From assembly GCF_900313035.1 (NCBI RefSeq), contig NZ_OMPS01000018.1, positions 51,433 to 115,432 of the forward strand: a stretch of 64,000 nucleotides of DNA, in the 5' to 3' direction. Positions 45,936 through 55,549 of this stretch are shown here, piece after piece. The number at the start of each line of letters is the position of its first letter. The stretch's first letter is position 1. This DNA is from Ruegeria sp. EL01. GTDB taxonomy: Bacteria; Pseudomonadota; Alphaproteobacteria; Rhodobacterales; Rhodobacteraceae. The position numbers and the translations under genes were made by a program. Under the pieces are notes generated by a model. That model did no database searches and was not told the origin of the DNA. It worked only from the letters and a program-made list of their open reading frames with translations.

Positions 45936-46277
45936 ATGGGTAAACGCGACGAACTGATCGCCAAATATGCCGAAGATTTGAAAAACAAATGTGGCATGAC
46001 CGCGGATATGGACCTGCTGACCAAGGTCACAATCGGATGTGGCCCGGCCATCTACAATGCAGATGCGGCGACCGTCGCGGCGAGCCAGGAGTCGGAGCTG
46101 GAAACCGTCAAGAACAACTTCCTCATCAAAAAACTGGGGCTGTCCGATGGGCCCGAACTTATGGCAGCAATCAAAAAAGCCATGGAAACCTATGGCATGT
46201 CAGAGCGCAACAAGTATCGCGCCGTCGTTTACTACATGCTGATCAAGCATTTCGGCAAAGAGTCGGTCTACGGTTAA
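45936..46277 (+). CDS. DUF2853 family protein
   Basis: A 113-aa all-helical protein of the DUF2853 family, starting MGKRDELIAKYAEDLKNKCG and containing NNFLIKKLGL and the NKYRAVVYYMLIKHFGKE block. No function is established. Strong GGGAGAG ribosome-binding site. Single-gene unit ended by a clear terminator. Confidence 0.87.
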   Translation: MGKRDELIAKYAEDLKNKCGMTADMDLLTKVTIGCGPAIYNADAATVAASQESELETVKNNFLIKKLGLSDGPELMAAIKKAMETYGMSERNKYRAVVYYMLIKHFGKESVYG

Positions 46278-46296
46278 TCCCGTTTCAACCCCAACG

Positions 46297-46331
46297 AAAC
46301 ACCCGTCGGTCACCGGCGGGTGTTTTGTATT
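46297..46331 (+). terminator. Rho-independent terminator after the DUF2853 gene
   Basis: AAACACCCGTCGGT and ACCGGCGGGTGTTT (46297-46324) form a 13-14 bp stem with one G-T pair and a very small loop, followed by a T-rich stretch to 46333. Confidence 0.92.
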
Positions 46332-46424
46332 TTAGCTTTAGTTTAAGCACTTGCTGTTTGAACCAAGGCCAGGAAACCGGGTAAGGTCAGGTTGTGACCA
46401 GGACGGTCAGAACCAGCATATTCT

Positions 46425-46494
46425 ATACGCGTGTGGTGAGTAGGGAGCACGTGGGGTAGGGAAGGTTCTGCGTCGTCAGGGCCTTCCCTTTTTT
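46425..46494 (+). ncRNA. Candidate small RNA with its own terminator
   Basis: A second intrinsic terminator (GGGAAGG 46459-46465, CCTTCCC 46482-46488, then six T to 46494) lies 130 bp beyond the DUF2853 terminator on the plus strand, with no ORF between. A TATTCTATAC sequence (46419-46428) could be a -10 region, giving an RNA of about 60 nt rich in G. The -35 is weak, so this may instead be a back-up terminator. Its T-tract is on the wrong side to serve the convergent EVE gene. Confidence 0.35.
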
Positions 46495-46916
46495 CAACCC
46501 GCCTGTGTTTGCCCAATTCCGCAGATAATCATCCATTCTGCGTCGCTGACCGGCTGTACGGACAGGCGCGAATTTCTGACCAAAACCATGTCGGACAAAC
46601 GCTCGTCTGCTTTGATCTGATCCAAGGTTACGGCAGTTGTGAAGGGGCGTATGGCCTTGATGTCCACGCATTCCCAACGCTCATCATCTGTGGTGCTGTC
46701 AGGATGGGCTTCGGCGCAGACTTCCACAATCCCGACGATCGCCTTGTCTTTCTGGGAGTGGTAGAAAAACCCCCAATCCCCCACCGCCATTTGACGCATG
46801 AAATTGCGCGCCTGATAGTTGCGCACGCCATCCCATTCTTCGCCGACGTCGCCCTTGGCAACTTGCTGATCCCAGCTCCAGGTTGAAGTTTCGGATTTGA
46901 AAAGCCAGAACGCCAT
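46494..46916 (-). CDS. EVE domain-containing protein
   Basis: A 140-aa PUA-like EVE protein, starting MAFWLFKSETSTWSWDQQV and containing the family block GVRNYQARNFMRQM and GDWGFFYHS. EVE domains read modified bases in DNA or RNA (family knowledge). It is not next to a restriction gene here; its neighbours are yciI, gpsA and tsaD, with a one-base overlap with yciI. This is the housekeeping-type EVE context. Confidence 0.9.
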   Translation of the reverse strand: MAFWLFKSETSTWSWDQQVAKGDVGEEWDGVRNYQARNFMRQMAVGDWGFFYHSQKDKAIVGIVEVCAEAHPDSTTDDERWECVDIKAIRPFTTAVTLDQIKADERLSDMVLVRNSRLSVQPVSDAEWMIICGIGQTQAG

Positions 46917-47185
46917 CAGCCGACCACCTTCTTCCAGGCGATCAATTCGACTGACTCAAACAAGCCAGCCTTGGCGTATGGGTCATTGTCTGCCCAGCGT
47001 TGGGCCGCGGTCAGATCATCCACATCCAGAACAATCAGCGAGCCGATCATCGCATCGCCATCCAGCAAGGGACCGGCTTGCGAAACGACACCGGTCTCTT
47101 CGATATAGGCCAGATGGGCAGACCTGTTGTCCAATCGGGTTTGCAGGGCGCCGGCCTTGTCGCGGGCGATCAGGGCGATCAGCAT
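46916..47185 (-). CDS. YciI family protein
   Basis: An 89-aa ferredoxin-like alpha+beta barrel protein of the YciI family: MLIALIARDKAGALQTRL, HLAYIEETG, AGPLLDG and DDPYAKAGLFE-like ending (DNDPYAKAGLF). The conserved His-Asp pair suggests enzymatic capability, but the reaction is unknown. It lies 2 bp from gpsA. Confidence 0.9.
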   Translation of the reverse strand: MLIALIARDKAGALQTRLDNRSAHLAYIEETGVVSQAGPLLDGDAMIGSLIVLDVDDLTAAQRWADNDPYAKAGLFESVELIAWKKVVG

Positions 47186-47186
47186 G

Positions 47187-48146
47187 TTATTCCTCCTTGA
47201 GCGGGCGATTGAGCAGCGATTGAATCGCCTCGGTCACACTGTAGGCGCCACTGCTGAGTTCCGCCACCGTCGTGCTGATTGGCATATCCAACCCTTCGGC
47301 AGCGGCAATGTCGGCAACAGCCTGCGCCGTCGTGACGCCTTCAACCGTTGTCGAAGCATCAAATGTTCGTTGTTGTCCAAGGGACAGGCCATAACGGTAG
47401 TTGCGCGATAAATCGGACGAGCAGGTCAACACAAGATCACCCAACCCTGACAATCCCATCAATGTTTCCGGCTGAGCCCCGCGCAGGGCGGCAAAGCGCT
47501 GCATTTCGGCAAAGCCACGGGTGATAAGCGCCGCACGGGCGCTGTCGCCAAGGCCCGCGCCAATGCTCGCGCCGCAGCCAATCGCCATCACATTCTTCAG
47601 CGCACCACCCAGTTCCGCCCCAATCGTGTCTGTCGTGCGATAAAGGCGTAGGTTGGCGGTGGTGAGTTCTTTTTGCAGGGCCTGTCCCAGTTCGGCCTCG
47701 GCGCATGCAAGCGTCAGGGCCGTGGGCAGGCCCCGGGCGATGTCATCAGCAAAGCTTGGGCCGGTCAACAAAGCTGGCCGTGCGTCAGGGATCGTCTGCG
47801 CAATGACCGAAACCGGTCCCATCCCCGATGACAGCTCAATCCCCTTGCAACACGCTACCAGCGTTTTGCCCTGCAGCGCAGATGAATGTCGGGTCAGAAC
47901 CGAGCGTAGCTGCTGCATCGGAACGGCCAGAAGCAGGACATTGTCCTGCGTCACTTGGTCGATATCAGACGTGGTGTTGATGGCGGATGGTAAGGCAACA
48001 CCGGGAAGACGAGTATTTTCGCGCGTGTCATGCATACGCCTGGATTGATCTGCATCGCGTGACCACAGTTTAACAGGCCCTTTATGGGCCAGAGAGATTG
48101 CCAAAGCCGTGCCAAATGCGCCCGCGCCAAGAATTGATACGCTCAT
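47187..48146 (-). CDS. gpsA: Glycerol-3-phosphate dehydrogenase [NAD(P)+]
   Basis: A 319-aa cytosolic enzyme that reduces dihydroxyacetone phosphate to sn-glycerol 3-phosphate for phospholipids. The NAD(P) motif is [12 protein letters not shown]. Other signatures are [20 protein letters not shown], the catalytic lysine in [15 protein letters not shown] and [10 protein letters not shown]. The start overlaps the tsaD stop (ATGA-type). Confidence 0.95.
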   Translation of the reverse strand: MSVSILGAGAFGTALAISLAHKGPVKLWSRDADQSRRMHDTRENTRLPGVALPSAINTTSDIDQVTQDNVLLLAVPMQQLRSVLTRHSSALQGKTLVACCKGIELSSGMGPVSVIAQTIPDARPALLTGPSFADDIARGLPTALTLACAEAELGQALQKELTTANLRLYRTTDTIGAELGGALKNVMAIGCGASIGAGLGDSARAALITRGFAEMQRFAALRGAQPETLMGLSGLGDLVLTCSSDLSRNYRYGLSLGQQRTFDASTTVEGVTTAQAVADIAAAEGLDMPISTTVAELSSGAYSVTEAIQSLLNRPLKEE

Positions 48147-49240
48147 GCCTTTGCGCCTTTTTTGCCGCTGCCAAGCATGGCGGGGCTGGACTGATCTAGC
48201 GGCCAGCGGGGGCGGGCCATCAGATCCAACCCATCCCTTGCGCCGCTGCGAAACCGCTCTAGGCCCGCAAAGGCAATCATTGCGGCATTATCGGTGCAAA
48301 GGGCGAGCGGTGGCGCGGTAAAGCGCGCGTCAAACTCACCGCAAACAGTCTCTAACGCGGCGCGAATGGCTGAATTTGCAGCGACCCCCCCGGCAACCGC
48401 GATCACCGGTTCATCCGGGTCTTGTTCAAGATAAAGAGCAATTGCGCGACGGGTTTTTTCGGCCAGAGTCTCGACAACAGCTTGCTGAAAACCAGCGCAC
48501 AGGTCAGCGCGATCCTGTCGGGTCAGCCCGCCTTTTTCGGTGACAATCTGATCCCGCGTTCGCATCAAAGCGGTTTTGAGGCCGGAAAATGACAAATCGC
48601 ATCCGGGGCGATCAAGCAACGGGCGCGGAAATCGGAACCGCTTCGGATCGCCCGATTTCGCCTCGGCCTCGACAGAAGGACCACCGGGTTGCGGCAGGCC
48701 CAAAAGGCGAGCAGTTTTGTCGAAGGCTTCACCGGGCGCATCGTCAATCGTCCCACCCAGGCGTGTGAAGTCTTCGGGGCTGTGCGCGATCAGGTATTGG
48801 CAGTGCCCGCCAGAGACCAGCAACATGAGATAGGGAAAGGCTATCCCGTCGGTCAGACGTGGCGTCAGCGCATGACCAGCCAGATGATTGACGCCGATCA
48901 GTGGCAGCCCCGTCGCAGCGCTCAGCCCCTTGGCGCACATCACACCGGAAATGACCCCGCCGATCAGCCCCGGCCCGGCGGTCACCGCTATGGCGTCGAT
49001 GTCACCGAGGGCCATGCCAGCCTTCTCCAACGCTTGTATCACGCAGACATCCAACTTTTCGGCATGCGCCCGAGCTGCGATTTCCGGAACGACGCCACCA
49101 TATGCGCTGTGCAATTCGGTCTGACCATGAACGATCGAGGACAGAATCTCGGCCTTTGCGCCCTCGGTTTGGCGCACGATTGCGGCCGCGGTGTCATCGC
49201 AGCTGCTTTCCAATCCAAGGACGGTAAGTGTTTGCACCAT
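48143..49240 (-). CDS. tsaD: tRNA N6-threonylcarbamoyladenosine synthase subunit TsaD
   Basis: A 365-aa ASKHA-fold enzyme that transfers threonylcarbamoyl to A37 of ANN-decoding tRNAs. [16 protein letters not shown] starts the protein. Metal-binding histidines are in ARAHAEKLD and NHLAGHAL, and [12 protein letters not shown] is the nucleotide loop. The ATG at 49240 is chosen over the frame opening at 49327. First gene of the tsaD-gpsA-yciI-EVE unit; divergent from hemD. Confidence 0.96.
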   Translation of the reverse strand: MVQTLTVLGLESSCDDTAAAIVRQTEGAKAEILSSIVHGQTELHSAYGGVVPEIAARAHAEKLDVCVIQALEKAGMALGDIDAIAVTAGPGLIGGVISGVMCAKGLSAATGLPLIGVNHLAGHALTPRLTDGIAFPYLMLLVSGGHCQYLIAHSPEDFTRLGGTIDDAPGEAFDKTARLLGLPQPGGPSVEAEAKSGDPKRFRFPRPLLDRPGCDLSFSGLKTALMRTRDQIVTEKGGLTRQDRADLCAGFQQAVVETLAEKTRRAIALYLEQDPDEPVIAVAGGVAANSAIRAALETVCGEFDARFTAPPLALCTDNAAMIAFAGLERFRSGARDGLDLMARPRWPLDQSSPAMLGSGKKGAKA

Positions 49241-49338
49241 AGGCCCGATCCGTTGCATCATGATTGCCAAGCGGGGTAACACCCTGCGCGGACGCAAACA
49301 ATCCTCAAGGCCGAAGGCGCCGCCCATTGTATTTGTTG

Positions 49339-50052
49339 ATGACCCGCCCTCGCGCCGCCTCGGAAAGGTTTGTTGCGCACCTGCCGACCCGCACCAGATC
49401 CCGGGTTACGGTCATCCATTCGCCCTTACTAGAGATCAGACCCTTGGCCACTCAGGTGGTGACGCACGGAATGCGGGGCCTGATATTCTCGTCAGCCAAT
49501 GCTGTGAACGCCGCAGTATCGCTGGGCGTGACCCCCGATCTGCCTGCATATTGCGTTGGGCCTGCGACGACTGACACTGCCAAAAGGGCTGGTTGGCAGG
49601 CCCAAATGGCCGGTGGAACAGCCGAGGAATTGGTAGCGGCATTGTTACAAATCAGGCCGAATAGCCCATTGTTGCACCTGCGCGGTGAACATAGTCGGGG
49701 AAATGTCGCTGAAAGACTGACTGAGCTGGGTGTAACAACGCTGGAGCAGTCGATCTATCAACAGCGTTTGTTGCCGTTGACCGACCAGGCCCGTGAAGCG
49801 GCCGCAGGCGAAAACACTGTTATCGCGCCGATTTTTTCGCCCCGCACCGCGCGACAATTTGCCGACGTTTGGGACGGATCCGCCCCTTTGCTATTGGCTG
49901 CCATCAGCGAAGCAACGGCTGAACCCCTTAAAAACTTAGGGTATGAGCGCCTGAGGGTTACCGAAGAGCCGACCCCCAAGAAAATGCGTAAAGCCGTTAA
50001 AAAGCTTGTGAAACATGCGATGCGGGTTGAGGGTGGGCCGGGTGCGGATTAA
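49339..50052 (+). CDS. hemD: Uroporphyrinogen-III synthase
   Basis: A 237-aa HemD candidate that cyclises hydroxymethylbilane to uroporphyrinogen III. The family is poorly conserved. Support comes from the two-domain pattern ([10 protein letters not shown] start, [51 protein letters not shown]) and the hemY neighbourhood. The ATG at 49339 is preferred to the frame opening at 49264. hemC, often adjacent, is absent from this window. Confidence 0.87.
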   Translation: MTRPRAASERFVAHLPTRTRSRVTVIHSPLLEIRPLATQVVTHGMRGLIFSSANAVNAAVSLGVTPDLPAYCVGPATTDTAKRAGWQAQMAGGTAEELVAALLQIRPNSPLLHLRGEHSRGNVAERLTELGVTTLEQSIYQQRLLPLTDQAREAAAGENTVIAPIFSPRTARQFADVWDGSAPLLLAAISEATAEPLKNLGYERLRVTEEPTPKKMRKAVKKLVKHAMRVEGGPGAD

Positions 50053-50106
50053 CTTGGCACAGTCTTCAGTTTTGGTGATTTTGGATTCGATAAGGGGAAT
50101 TTGACG

Positions 50107-51375
50107 GTGGCTGCTAAGAAAAAAACCGATCAGAAGCCGGTGGAAGAGCCAAAATCGGATGATGTGGCCGAGAGTACCAATGCCGAATCCAGCGTGGAAC
50201 CCGAAGATACAAGCCTTGACTCGGCAGACGTCGAGCAAGAGCTGACTTCCGAAGCCGAAGCCGAAGCCGAAGCCGAAGCCGAAGCCGAAGCCGAAGCCGA
50301 AGCCGAAGCCGAAGCCGAAGCCGAAGCCGAAGCCGAAGCCGAAGCCGAAGCCGAAGCCGAAGCCCCGTCCACAGAAGAAAAGCCCGTCGAACGCGTTGTT
50401 GAAAAACGCGGCGGGTTTGTTCCCGCGCTGATTGGCGGTGTGGTTGCCGCTGGGATCGGATTTGTGGTGGGAAATGGTGGGGTTTTACCCTCGGGATCTG
50501 GCAATTCCGACGCCATCGCGGCGCTTGAGACCAAACTGGCTGATCAATCGGACCAGATTGCAAAGCTTTCAAAAACACTATCGGACGGCCCGGATGTCTC
50601 GGGCTTGTCAGACCAGCTCAAAGCGCTTTCTGACAAGCTGACGCCGGTTGAAAGTGATCTGAGCGCGGTGAAGTCCAGTGTGGACAGCTTAAGCGGACAA
50701 GTTGGACCCTTGGGTGACAGGCTGTCTGCGCTTGAGAAAAACCCGATTGAAGCAAATGTGTCGCCAGAAGCCACAAAAGCCTTTGAAGCTGAATTGGAAA
50801 AGCTGCGCGATTCACTGGCTGCACAACGCAGCGATGTGGAGAAGATGGTCTCAGACGCGCAGGCTCTGGAAGCCAAAGCCTCAGCCCAGGCGCTCGCAGC
50901 GACCAATGCTGCCATCCTGTCGCGCTTACATGGTCAATTGGATGCGGGTCAGCCTTACGCTGAGTTGGTGACTGAGCTGAAGGCGGGCGGTGTGGATGTG
51001 CCTGATGCATTGTCGACGCCAGCCGAGAAAGGTGTGCAAACGCTCTCGGCGCTGCGTGCCTCTTTTGCCCCGGCGGCGCGGTCTGCACTGTCAGAAGCAC
51101 GCGACGCGGACAAGGGTACAGGCCTGATTGCCTTCCTGCAGCGTCAGACCGGCGCGCGTTCGGTGACACCGCAGGACGGGGACGGCCCGGATGCAATCCT
51201 GTCGCGCGCGCAGGCCGCATTGGCGGATGGAGATCTGTCCAAGGTCCTGAGCGAACTAAAATCCTTGCCCGAAGCGGCGCAGACCGCGATGGCTGATTGG
51301 GAGCAGGCAGCCCAGACCCGGGTGTCCGCCGTGGATGCCGCAAATACGCTTGCTTCAAGCCTGAACTCGAATTGA
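50107..51375 (+). CDS. Mitofilin/Mic60-like membrane protein with long Glu-Ala repeat
   Basis: A 422-aa protein with the layout of alphaproteobacterial Mic60 (COG4223). An acidic N-terminal region contains 19 consecutive Glu-Ala pairs. One membrane helix follows (FVPALIGGVVAAGIGFVVG, ~110-130), then a coiled-coil region (~145-270) and a mitofilin-like C-terminal domain (to LASSLNSN). Mic60 shapes intracytoplasmic membranes and contacts the outer membrane. Its position between hemD and hemY is the conserved context. I prefer the GTG at 50107 (9 nt after AGGGG); a TTG at 50101 is the other option. Confidence 0.82.
   Translation: MAAKKKTDQKPVEEPKSDDVAESTNAESSVEPEDTSLDSADVEQELTSEAEAEAEAEAEAEAEAEAEAEAEAEAEAEAEAEAEAEAPSTEEKPVERVVEKRGGFVPALIGGVVAAGIGFVVGNGGVLPSGSGNSDAIAALETKLADQSDQIAKLSKTLSDGPDVSGLSDQLKALSDKLTPVESDLSAVKSSVDSLSGQVGPLGDRLSALEKNPIEANVSPEATKAFEAELEKLRDSLAAQRSDVEKMVSDAQALEAKASAQALAATNAAILSRLHGQLDAGQPYAELVTELKAGGVDVPDALSTPAEKGVQTLSALRASFAPAARSALSEARDADKGTGLIAFLQRQTGARSVTPQDGDGPDAILSRAQAALADGDLSKVLSELKSLPEAAQTAMADWEQAAQTRVSAVDAANTLASSLNSN
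50251..50364 (+). repeat. Hexamer microsatellite (GAAGCC)x19
   Basis: Nineteen uninterrupted copies of GAAGCC (114 bp), encoding (Glu-Ala)19 in the cytoplasmic N-terminal part of the Mic60-like protein. There are no synonymous substitutions in the array, which points to recent expansion or ongoing slippage. Changes in copy number stay in frame. Confidence 0.97.
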
Positions 51376-51385
51376 AGGACCTGCC

Positions 51386-52873
51386 ATGCTGTGGTCATTG
51401 TTTAAGATCCTTGTCTTTGTAGCGATTATCGGACTGCTGGCCCTTGGGGGTCATTTCCTGATGCAGACCAGCGGCGGCGTGCAAATTACGGTCGCCGGGA
51501 CCGAGTTCACGCTGGGACCATTGCAGTCGGTTATTGCGCTGGGCCTGCTGGTTTTTGCGGTCTGGCTGTTCTTCAAGCTGCTCAGCTTGCTGATCGCGAC
51601 GCTTAAGTTCCTCAATGGTGATGAGACAGCCCTGTCACGCTATTTCGATCGCAGCCGTGAACAGCGCGGCTATCAGGCGCTTGCGGACGGGTTGATGGCA
51701 CTAGCCTCAGGCGAAGGACGCGTTGCCATGACGAAGGCCACCAAGGCCGAAAAACTGCTCAGCAAGCCCGAGTTGACCAATCTGTTGGTGGCGCAAGCGG
51801 CTGAAATGACCGGAAACACCGAAAAGGCGTCTGAGACCTACAAGAAACTGGTCACAAACAATGCCACCCGCTTTGTCGGGGTGCGCGGCATCATGAAACA
51901 GAAGCTGGCCGAGGGGGATGACGAAACCGCCCGCAAGCTGGCAGAAAAGGCGCTGGCGATCAAACCGCGCCATGAAGAAACGCAGGATGTTTTGCTGAAC
52001 CTGCAGACTAAAGCGCAGGACTGGGCGGGGGCACGGTCGACTCTGACCTCAAAGCTAAAAGCGGGTTACCTGCCGCGTGACGTGTTCAAGCGCAGGGATG
52101 CGGTTCTGGCCCTATCCGAAGCAAAGGACGTTTTGGATGAGACGGCCAGCGTTGAACAGCAGGAATATGCAATCGAGGCCAACCGTCTGTCGCCCGATCT
52201 GGTTCCAGCCGCTGCCATGGCAGCGCGGGCCTACATCGAAAAAGGCAAACCGCGCCCGGCCACCAAGATTCTGAAAAAGGCATGGGAGGTTCAACCGCAC
52301 CCCGATCTGGCGCATGCTTTTGCCGAGATTGCTCCGGATGAATCCCCGCAGGATCGGATCAAACGGTTCACGGCTTTAACGCGGATCCATCCCGAAAACA
52401 TGGAAACCCGACTGATCCTGGCCGAGTTGAACATCGTGGCCGAGGACTTCCCCGAGGCGCGTCGCGCATTGGGCGACGTTGTCGAAAAACAGGCTGATGC
52501 CCGTGGGTACACATTGATGGCCGCGATTGAGCGGGGCGAGGGTTCCGCAGACGCCGTGGTTCAGGGGTGGCTGGCCAAAGCGCTGAACGCGCCGCGGGGG
52601 CCACAATGGGTGTGTGACAATTGCCATGACATTCAGGTCGAATGGGGACCTGTCTGCCAGAATTGCCACAGTTTCGATACGCTGAGCTGGCAAACACCCC
52701 AATCCCCTGAAATCGCCAGTGCGACCGGGGTTCATATGCTTCCGCTGATTGTTGGCGCGCTTGAAGATCAGCCTGATCCCGTCGAGATTTCAGAGCCTGA
52801 ACAATCCGACAGCGCCGAGGTGATCGAACTTGATGTGGAACCGGTTGAAAGTCAGGCGGAAAAACAGGCCTGA
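51386..52873 (+). CDS. hemY: HemY-type TPR membrane protein with C-terminal CxxC pairs
   Basis: A 495-aa inner-membrane protein of the HemY (COG3898) family: two N-terminal membrane helices (~5-25 and ~45-65), then TPR-like helical repeats (~100-400). It ends with two cysteine pairs (C410/C413 and C424/C427), a rubredoxin-like zinc-ribbon pattern as in LapB/YciM. A role linked to haem synthesis or envelope homeostasis is assumed for the family, not shown. It is not the protoporphyrinogen oxidase also called HemY. Starts 10 bp after the Mic60 gene. Confidence 0.85.
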   Translation: MLWSLFKILVFVAIIGLLALGGHFLMQTSGGVQITVAGTEFTLGPLQSVIALGLLVFAVWLFFKLLSLLIATLKFLNGDETALSRYFDRSREQRGYQALADGLMALASGEGRVAMTKATKAEKLLSKPELTNLLVAQAAEMTGNTEKASETYKKLVTNNATRFVGVRGIMKQKLAEGDDETARKLAEKALAIKPRHEETQDVLLNLQTKAQDWAGARSTLTSKLKAGYLPRDVFKRRDAVLALSEAKDVLDETASVEQQEYAIEANRLSPDLVPAAAMAARAYIEKGKPRPATKILKKAWEVQPHPDLAHAFAEIAPDESPQDRIKRFTALTRIHPENMETRLILAELNIVAEDFPEARRALGDVVEKQADARGYTLMAAIERGEGSADAVVQGWLAKALNAPRGPQWVCDNCHDIQVEWGPVCQNCHSFDTLSWQTPQSPEIASATGVHMLPLIVGALEDQPDPVEISEPEQSDSAEVIELDVEPVESQAEKQA

Positions 52874-52956
52874 TCTTTCTGTTTCCGCAGGCGATTGTCC
52901 CAACCGAATCTGTTTGCTAACGTCAGCCTCGCGTCGGGGAGGGCGCGCAAACCCTA

Positions 52957-54066
52957 ATGCTGGACTATTCGCATAACGCCTGGTTAGTGGCGGCCTCTTT
53001 GGCCGTGGCACTTATGGCCGGGTTTACAGGCCTTTACCTGACACATGGCGCGTCCAAACTGGACAACCAGCGCCGCAAATTTATCGTAGCACTTGCAGCC
53101 GTTATTCTGGGCGGCGGCATCTGGTCGATGCATTTTGTGGCGATGCTGGGTCTGCAATTGCCCATCCTGTTCTATTACGATGCCCTAATCACTCTGATTT
53201 CGGCGCTTGTTGCGATCCTTATGGTGGGCTTGGCGTTGCTGTTGCTGCATTTCCGTCCGCGAACCATGCACACGATCGTCGGGGCGGGGGTGATTGTGGG
53301 ACTGGGCATTGTGGTGATGCACTATGTCGGTATGGCAGGGATGGAGCTGTGCCGCCCGGTTTACAATGCGCTGGACGTGGTGATTGCGACCGTGGCATCG
53401 GTCGTGCTGTCGGTGCTTGCGATCTGGGTCGCCTACGACAACCGGACCCAACGCAACATCCTGCTGGGGACGGTGTGTTTCGGCCTGGCCGTATTCACCA
53501 TGCATTTCGTCGCAACCGGGCTGACCGATTTTGTCGCCAGCGAAAACGCAGGGGGTGCTGGACCGGCCCTAAACAATCAAGTGCTGGCCATGGGCGTCAC
53601 CGTTTCCGTGTTCCTGATCTGCGGGGCTTTTCTTCTGACCGGGATTACCTTCATCGGGCCCGAGGCTGGGGGCGCACCCGCGCCCAGCGCCTTGGACTCT
53701 GTTCCCGATCCCGAGCCGCAGGCCACTCTTCCCCGCGCGGGCATTCCGTTCGAACGCGAGGGCCAGACGTTCTTCGCCGAGCCGGGAAAGATCGCAGCTA
53801 TCCGGGCCGAAGGACATTACACCATTCTATACATGGGCGCAGAAAAACTGTTTTGCCCATGGTCGATCACCGAAGCCGGTACGCGCCTGCAACCCGATGG
53901 TTTTCTCAGGACGCATCGCAGCTATTTGGTGAACCCAAAACACGTGTCCAGTTTTGAGCGGCACAAGGACAACGGGACCTGTTACTTCGATGGTACCGAC
54001 GCATTGACCAAGGTTCCTGTCAGCCGCTCTCGCCTGACGGATATCCGCGACGCGCTGGGGTTGTGA
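52957..54066 (+). CDS. coxC: MHYT-LytTR membrane regulator (CoxC-like)
   Basis: A 369-aa protein. Seven predicted membrane helices (residues ~8-245) carry three MHYT-type motifs: M58-H59-F60, M121-H122-Y123 and M182-H183-F184, proposed to bind copper and sense O2 or CO. The C-terminal ~110 residues are a LytTR DNA-binding domain (FFAEPGKIAAIRAEGHYTILY, FLRTHRSYLVN). CoxC and CoxH of Oligotropha carboxidovorans share this architecture. Direct location upstream of coxMSL supports a role in cox expression. Confidence 0.85.
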   Translation: MLDYSHNAWLVAASLAVALMAGFTGLYLTHGASKLDNQRRKFIVALAAVILGGGIWSMHFVAMLGLQLPILFYYDALITLISALVAILMVGLALLLLHFRPRTMHTIVGAGVIVGLGIVVMHYVGMAGMELCRPVYNALDVVIATVASVVLSVLAIWVAYDNRTQRNILLGTVCFGLAVFTMHFVATGLTDFVASENAGGAGPALNNQVLAMGVTVSVFLICGAFLLTGITFIGPEAGGAPAPSALDSVPDPEPQATLPRAGIPFEREGQTFFAEPGKIAAIRAEGHYTILYMGAEKLFCPWSITEAGTRLQPDGFLRTHRSYLVNPKHVSSFERHKDNGTCYFDGTDALTKVPVSRSRLTDIRDALGL

Positions 54067-54206
54067 TCGTCGTTCGTGCAGCTCATTCGCATTTCGTGAA
54101 ACAGACGGCGCGCTCCGTTCCCGCTTGCTGGCGAGGCTAGGGCCACAGCCGCTTTTCTTGTCCCAGGTCCCCCAAGGCATGAAGTCCGGACCCAGGGAGG
54201 AAAACT

Positions 54207-55040
54207 ATGATACCAGCCGGTTTCGAGTATCACCGGCCAGGCAATATCGCCTCGGCCATCAGCATTTTGCAGGAACATGGAGATGAGGCGCGCGTGATCG
54301 CGGGCGGGCACAGCCTGATCCCGATGATGAAGCTGCGCATGGCCGAGATGGGCCATCTTGTCGACCTGCAAGCGATTGATGAACTGAAGGGCATCAATGT
54401 TGGTGCTGACACAGTCACTATTGGCGCGATGGTCACGCAGCACGAGCTGATCACCCATGACGGTCTGGGATCGGCCATTCCCTTGATCCGCGAGGCCGCA
54501 TTGCAGATCGCAGATCCTCAGGTGCGCTATGTCGGGACCATTGGTGGCAACGTCGCCAACGGCGATCCGGGCAATGACATGCCGGGGCTTATGCAATGCC
54601 TGAACGCGACCTTTGAATTGTCGGGCCCCGATGGCAACCGCAGCGTGGCTGCACGAGAGTTTTATGAGGCGGCATACTTCACGGCACGTGAAGACGAAGA
54701 AATCCTGACCCGCATCTCGATCCCGGTGCCTGGTGCAGGTGTTGGTCAGGCTTATGAAAAGCAAAAACGCAAGATCGGGGATTATGCAACTGCCGCAGCG
54801 GCGGTGATGGTTGGAGATGGGCACGCCTCGGTTGCGATGACCAATCTGGCTGACACACCGGTTTGGTCCGAAAGCGCCAGCAGCGCCTTGGCGGATGGCG
54901 ATGTCGACGGCTGCGTGGCGGCTATGCTGGACGCCATTGACCCTGTGGCCGACAACCGCGGCCCCGTCGAGTTCAAGAAACATGTGGCCGCCGTGATGCT
55001 GCGCCGCGCCATCGCTCGCGCTCAAAGCCGCGCGAGCTGA
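54207..55040 (+). CDS. coxM: Carbon monoxide dehydrogenase medium (FAD) subunit
   Basis: A 277-aa flavoprotein subunit of aerobic Mo-Cu CO dehydrogenase. FAD-binding motifs are AGGHS (32-36) and TIGGN (111-115), both as in CoxM. It passes electrons from the iron-sulfur clusters of CoxS towards the quinone pool. The AGGGAGG ribosome-binding site lies 8 nt upstream. First structural cox gene, 141 bp after coxC. Confidence 0.95.
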   Translation: MIPAGFEYHRPGNIASAISILQEHGDEARVIAGGHSLIPMMKLRMAEMGHLVDLQAIDELKGINVGADTVTIGAMVTQHELITHDGLGSAIPLIREAALQIADPQVRYVGTIGGNVANGDPGNDMPGLMQCLNATFELSGPDGNRSVAAREFYEAAYFTAREDEEILTRISIPVPGAGVGQAYEKQKRKIGDYATAAAAVMVGDGHASVAMTNLADTPVWSESASSALADGDVDGCVAAMLDAIDPVADNRGPVEFKKHVAAVMLRRAIARAQSRAS

Positions 55041-55054
55041 GGGGAGGATCAACG

Positions 55055-55549
55055 ATGTCAAAAATGCACGTAAAACTCAGCGTGAACGGCAAAGAGGTCG
55101 AAGGCCTGGCTGAGCCGCGCACATTGCTTATTCACTTCCTACGGGAAGATCTGAAAATCACGGGCCCTCATATCGGCTGTGAAACCAGCCACTGCGGCGC
55201 TTGCACCGTCGATATCGATGGCAAGTCGGTCAAATCCTGCACCACCTTTGTGGCGCAGGTGAACGGGGCCGATATCACCACCGTCGAAGGGTTGACCAAT
55301 GACGATGGCAGCCTTGGCGTGCTGCAAGAGATGTTCCGCGAGCATCATGGGCTGCAATGCGGGTTCTGCACTCCGGGAATGATCACCCGTGCGCACCGTC
55401 TGCTGCAGGAAAATCCGACCCCATCCGAAGAAGATATTCGCTTTGGCATGGCCGGCAATCTGTGCCGCTGCACCGGATACCAGAATATCGTCAAGGCGAT
55501 CTCGGCCTCGGCCGACATGCTGAACGCACAAAAGGAGGCTGCGGAATGA
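55055..55549 (+). CDS. coxS: Carbon monoxide dehydrogenase small (2Fe-2S) subunit
   Basis: A 164-aa iron-sulfur subunit with two 2Fe-2S clusters. The plant-type cluster uses C42, C47, C50 and C62; the second uses C102, C105, C137 and C139 (QCGFCTPGM and CRCTGYQNI). It transfers electrons between the Mo-Cu site of CoxL and the FAD of CoxM. The stop overlaps the coxL start. Confidence 0.96.
   Translation: MSKMHVKLSVNGKEVEGLAEPRTLLIHFLREDLKITGPHIGCETSHCGACTVDIDGKSVKSCTTFVAQVNGADITTVEGLTNDDGSLGVLQEMFREHHGLQCGFCTPGMITRAHRLLQENPTPSEEDIRFGMAGNLCRCTGYQNIVKAISASADMLNAQKEAAE

Noticed and set aside
46460..46494. Terminator for the EVE gene
   Set aside because: The T-tract follows the hairpin in the plus direction only; in the EVE direction the hairpin is not followed by T residues.
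50251..50364. Possible CRISPR array
   Set aside because: The units are 6 bp, contiguous and without spacers; this is a coding microsatellite.
50114..50578. Minus-strand frames encoding long Leu-Arg or Ala-Ser repeats
   Set aside because: They are the other readings of the GAAGCC hexamer array inside the Mic60-like gene, not independent genes.
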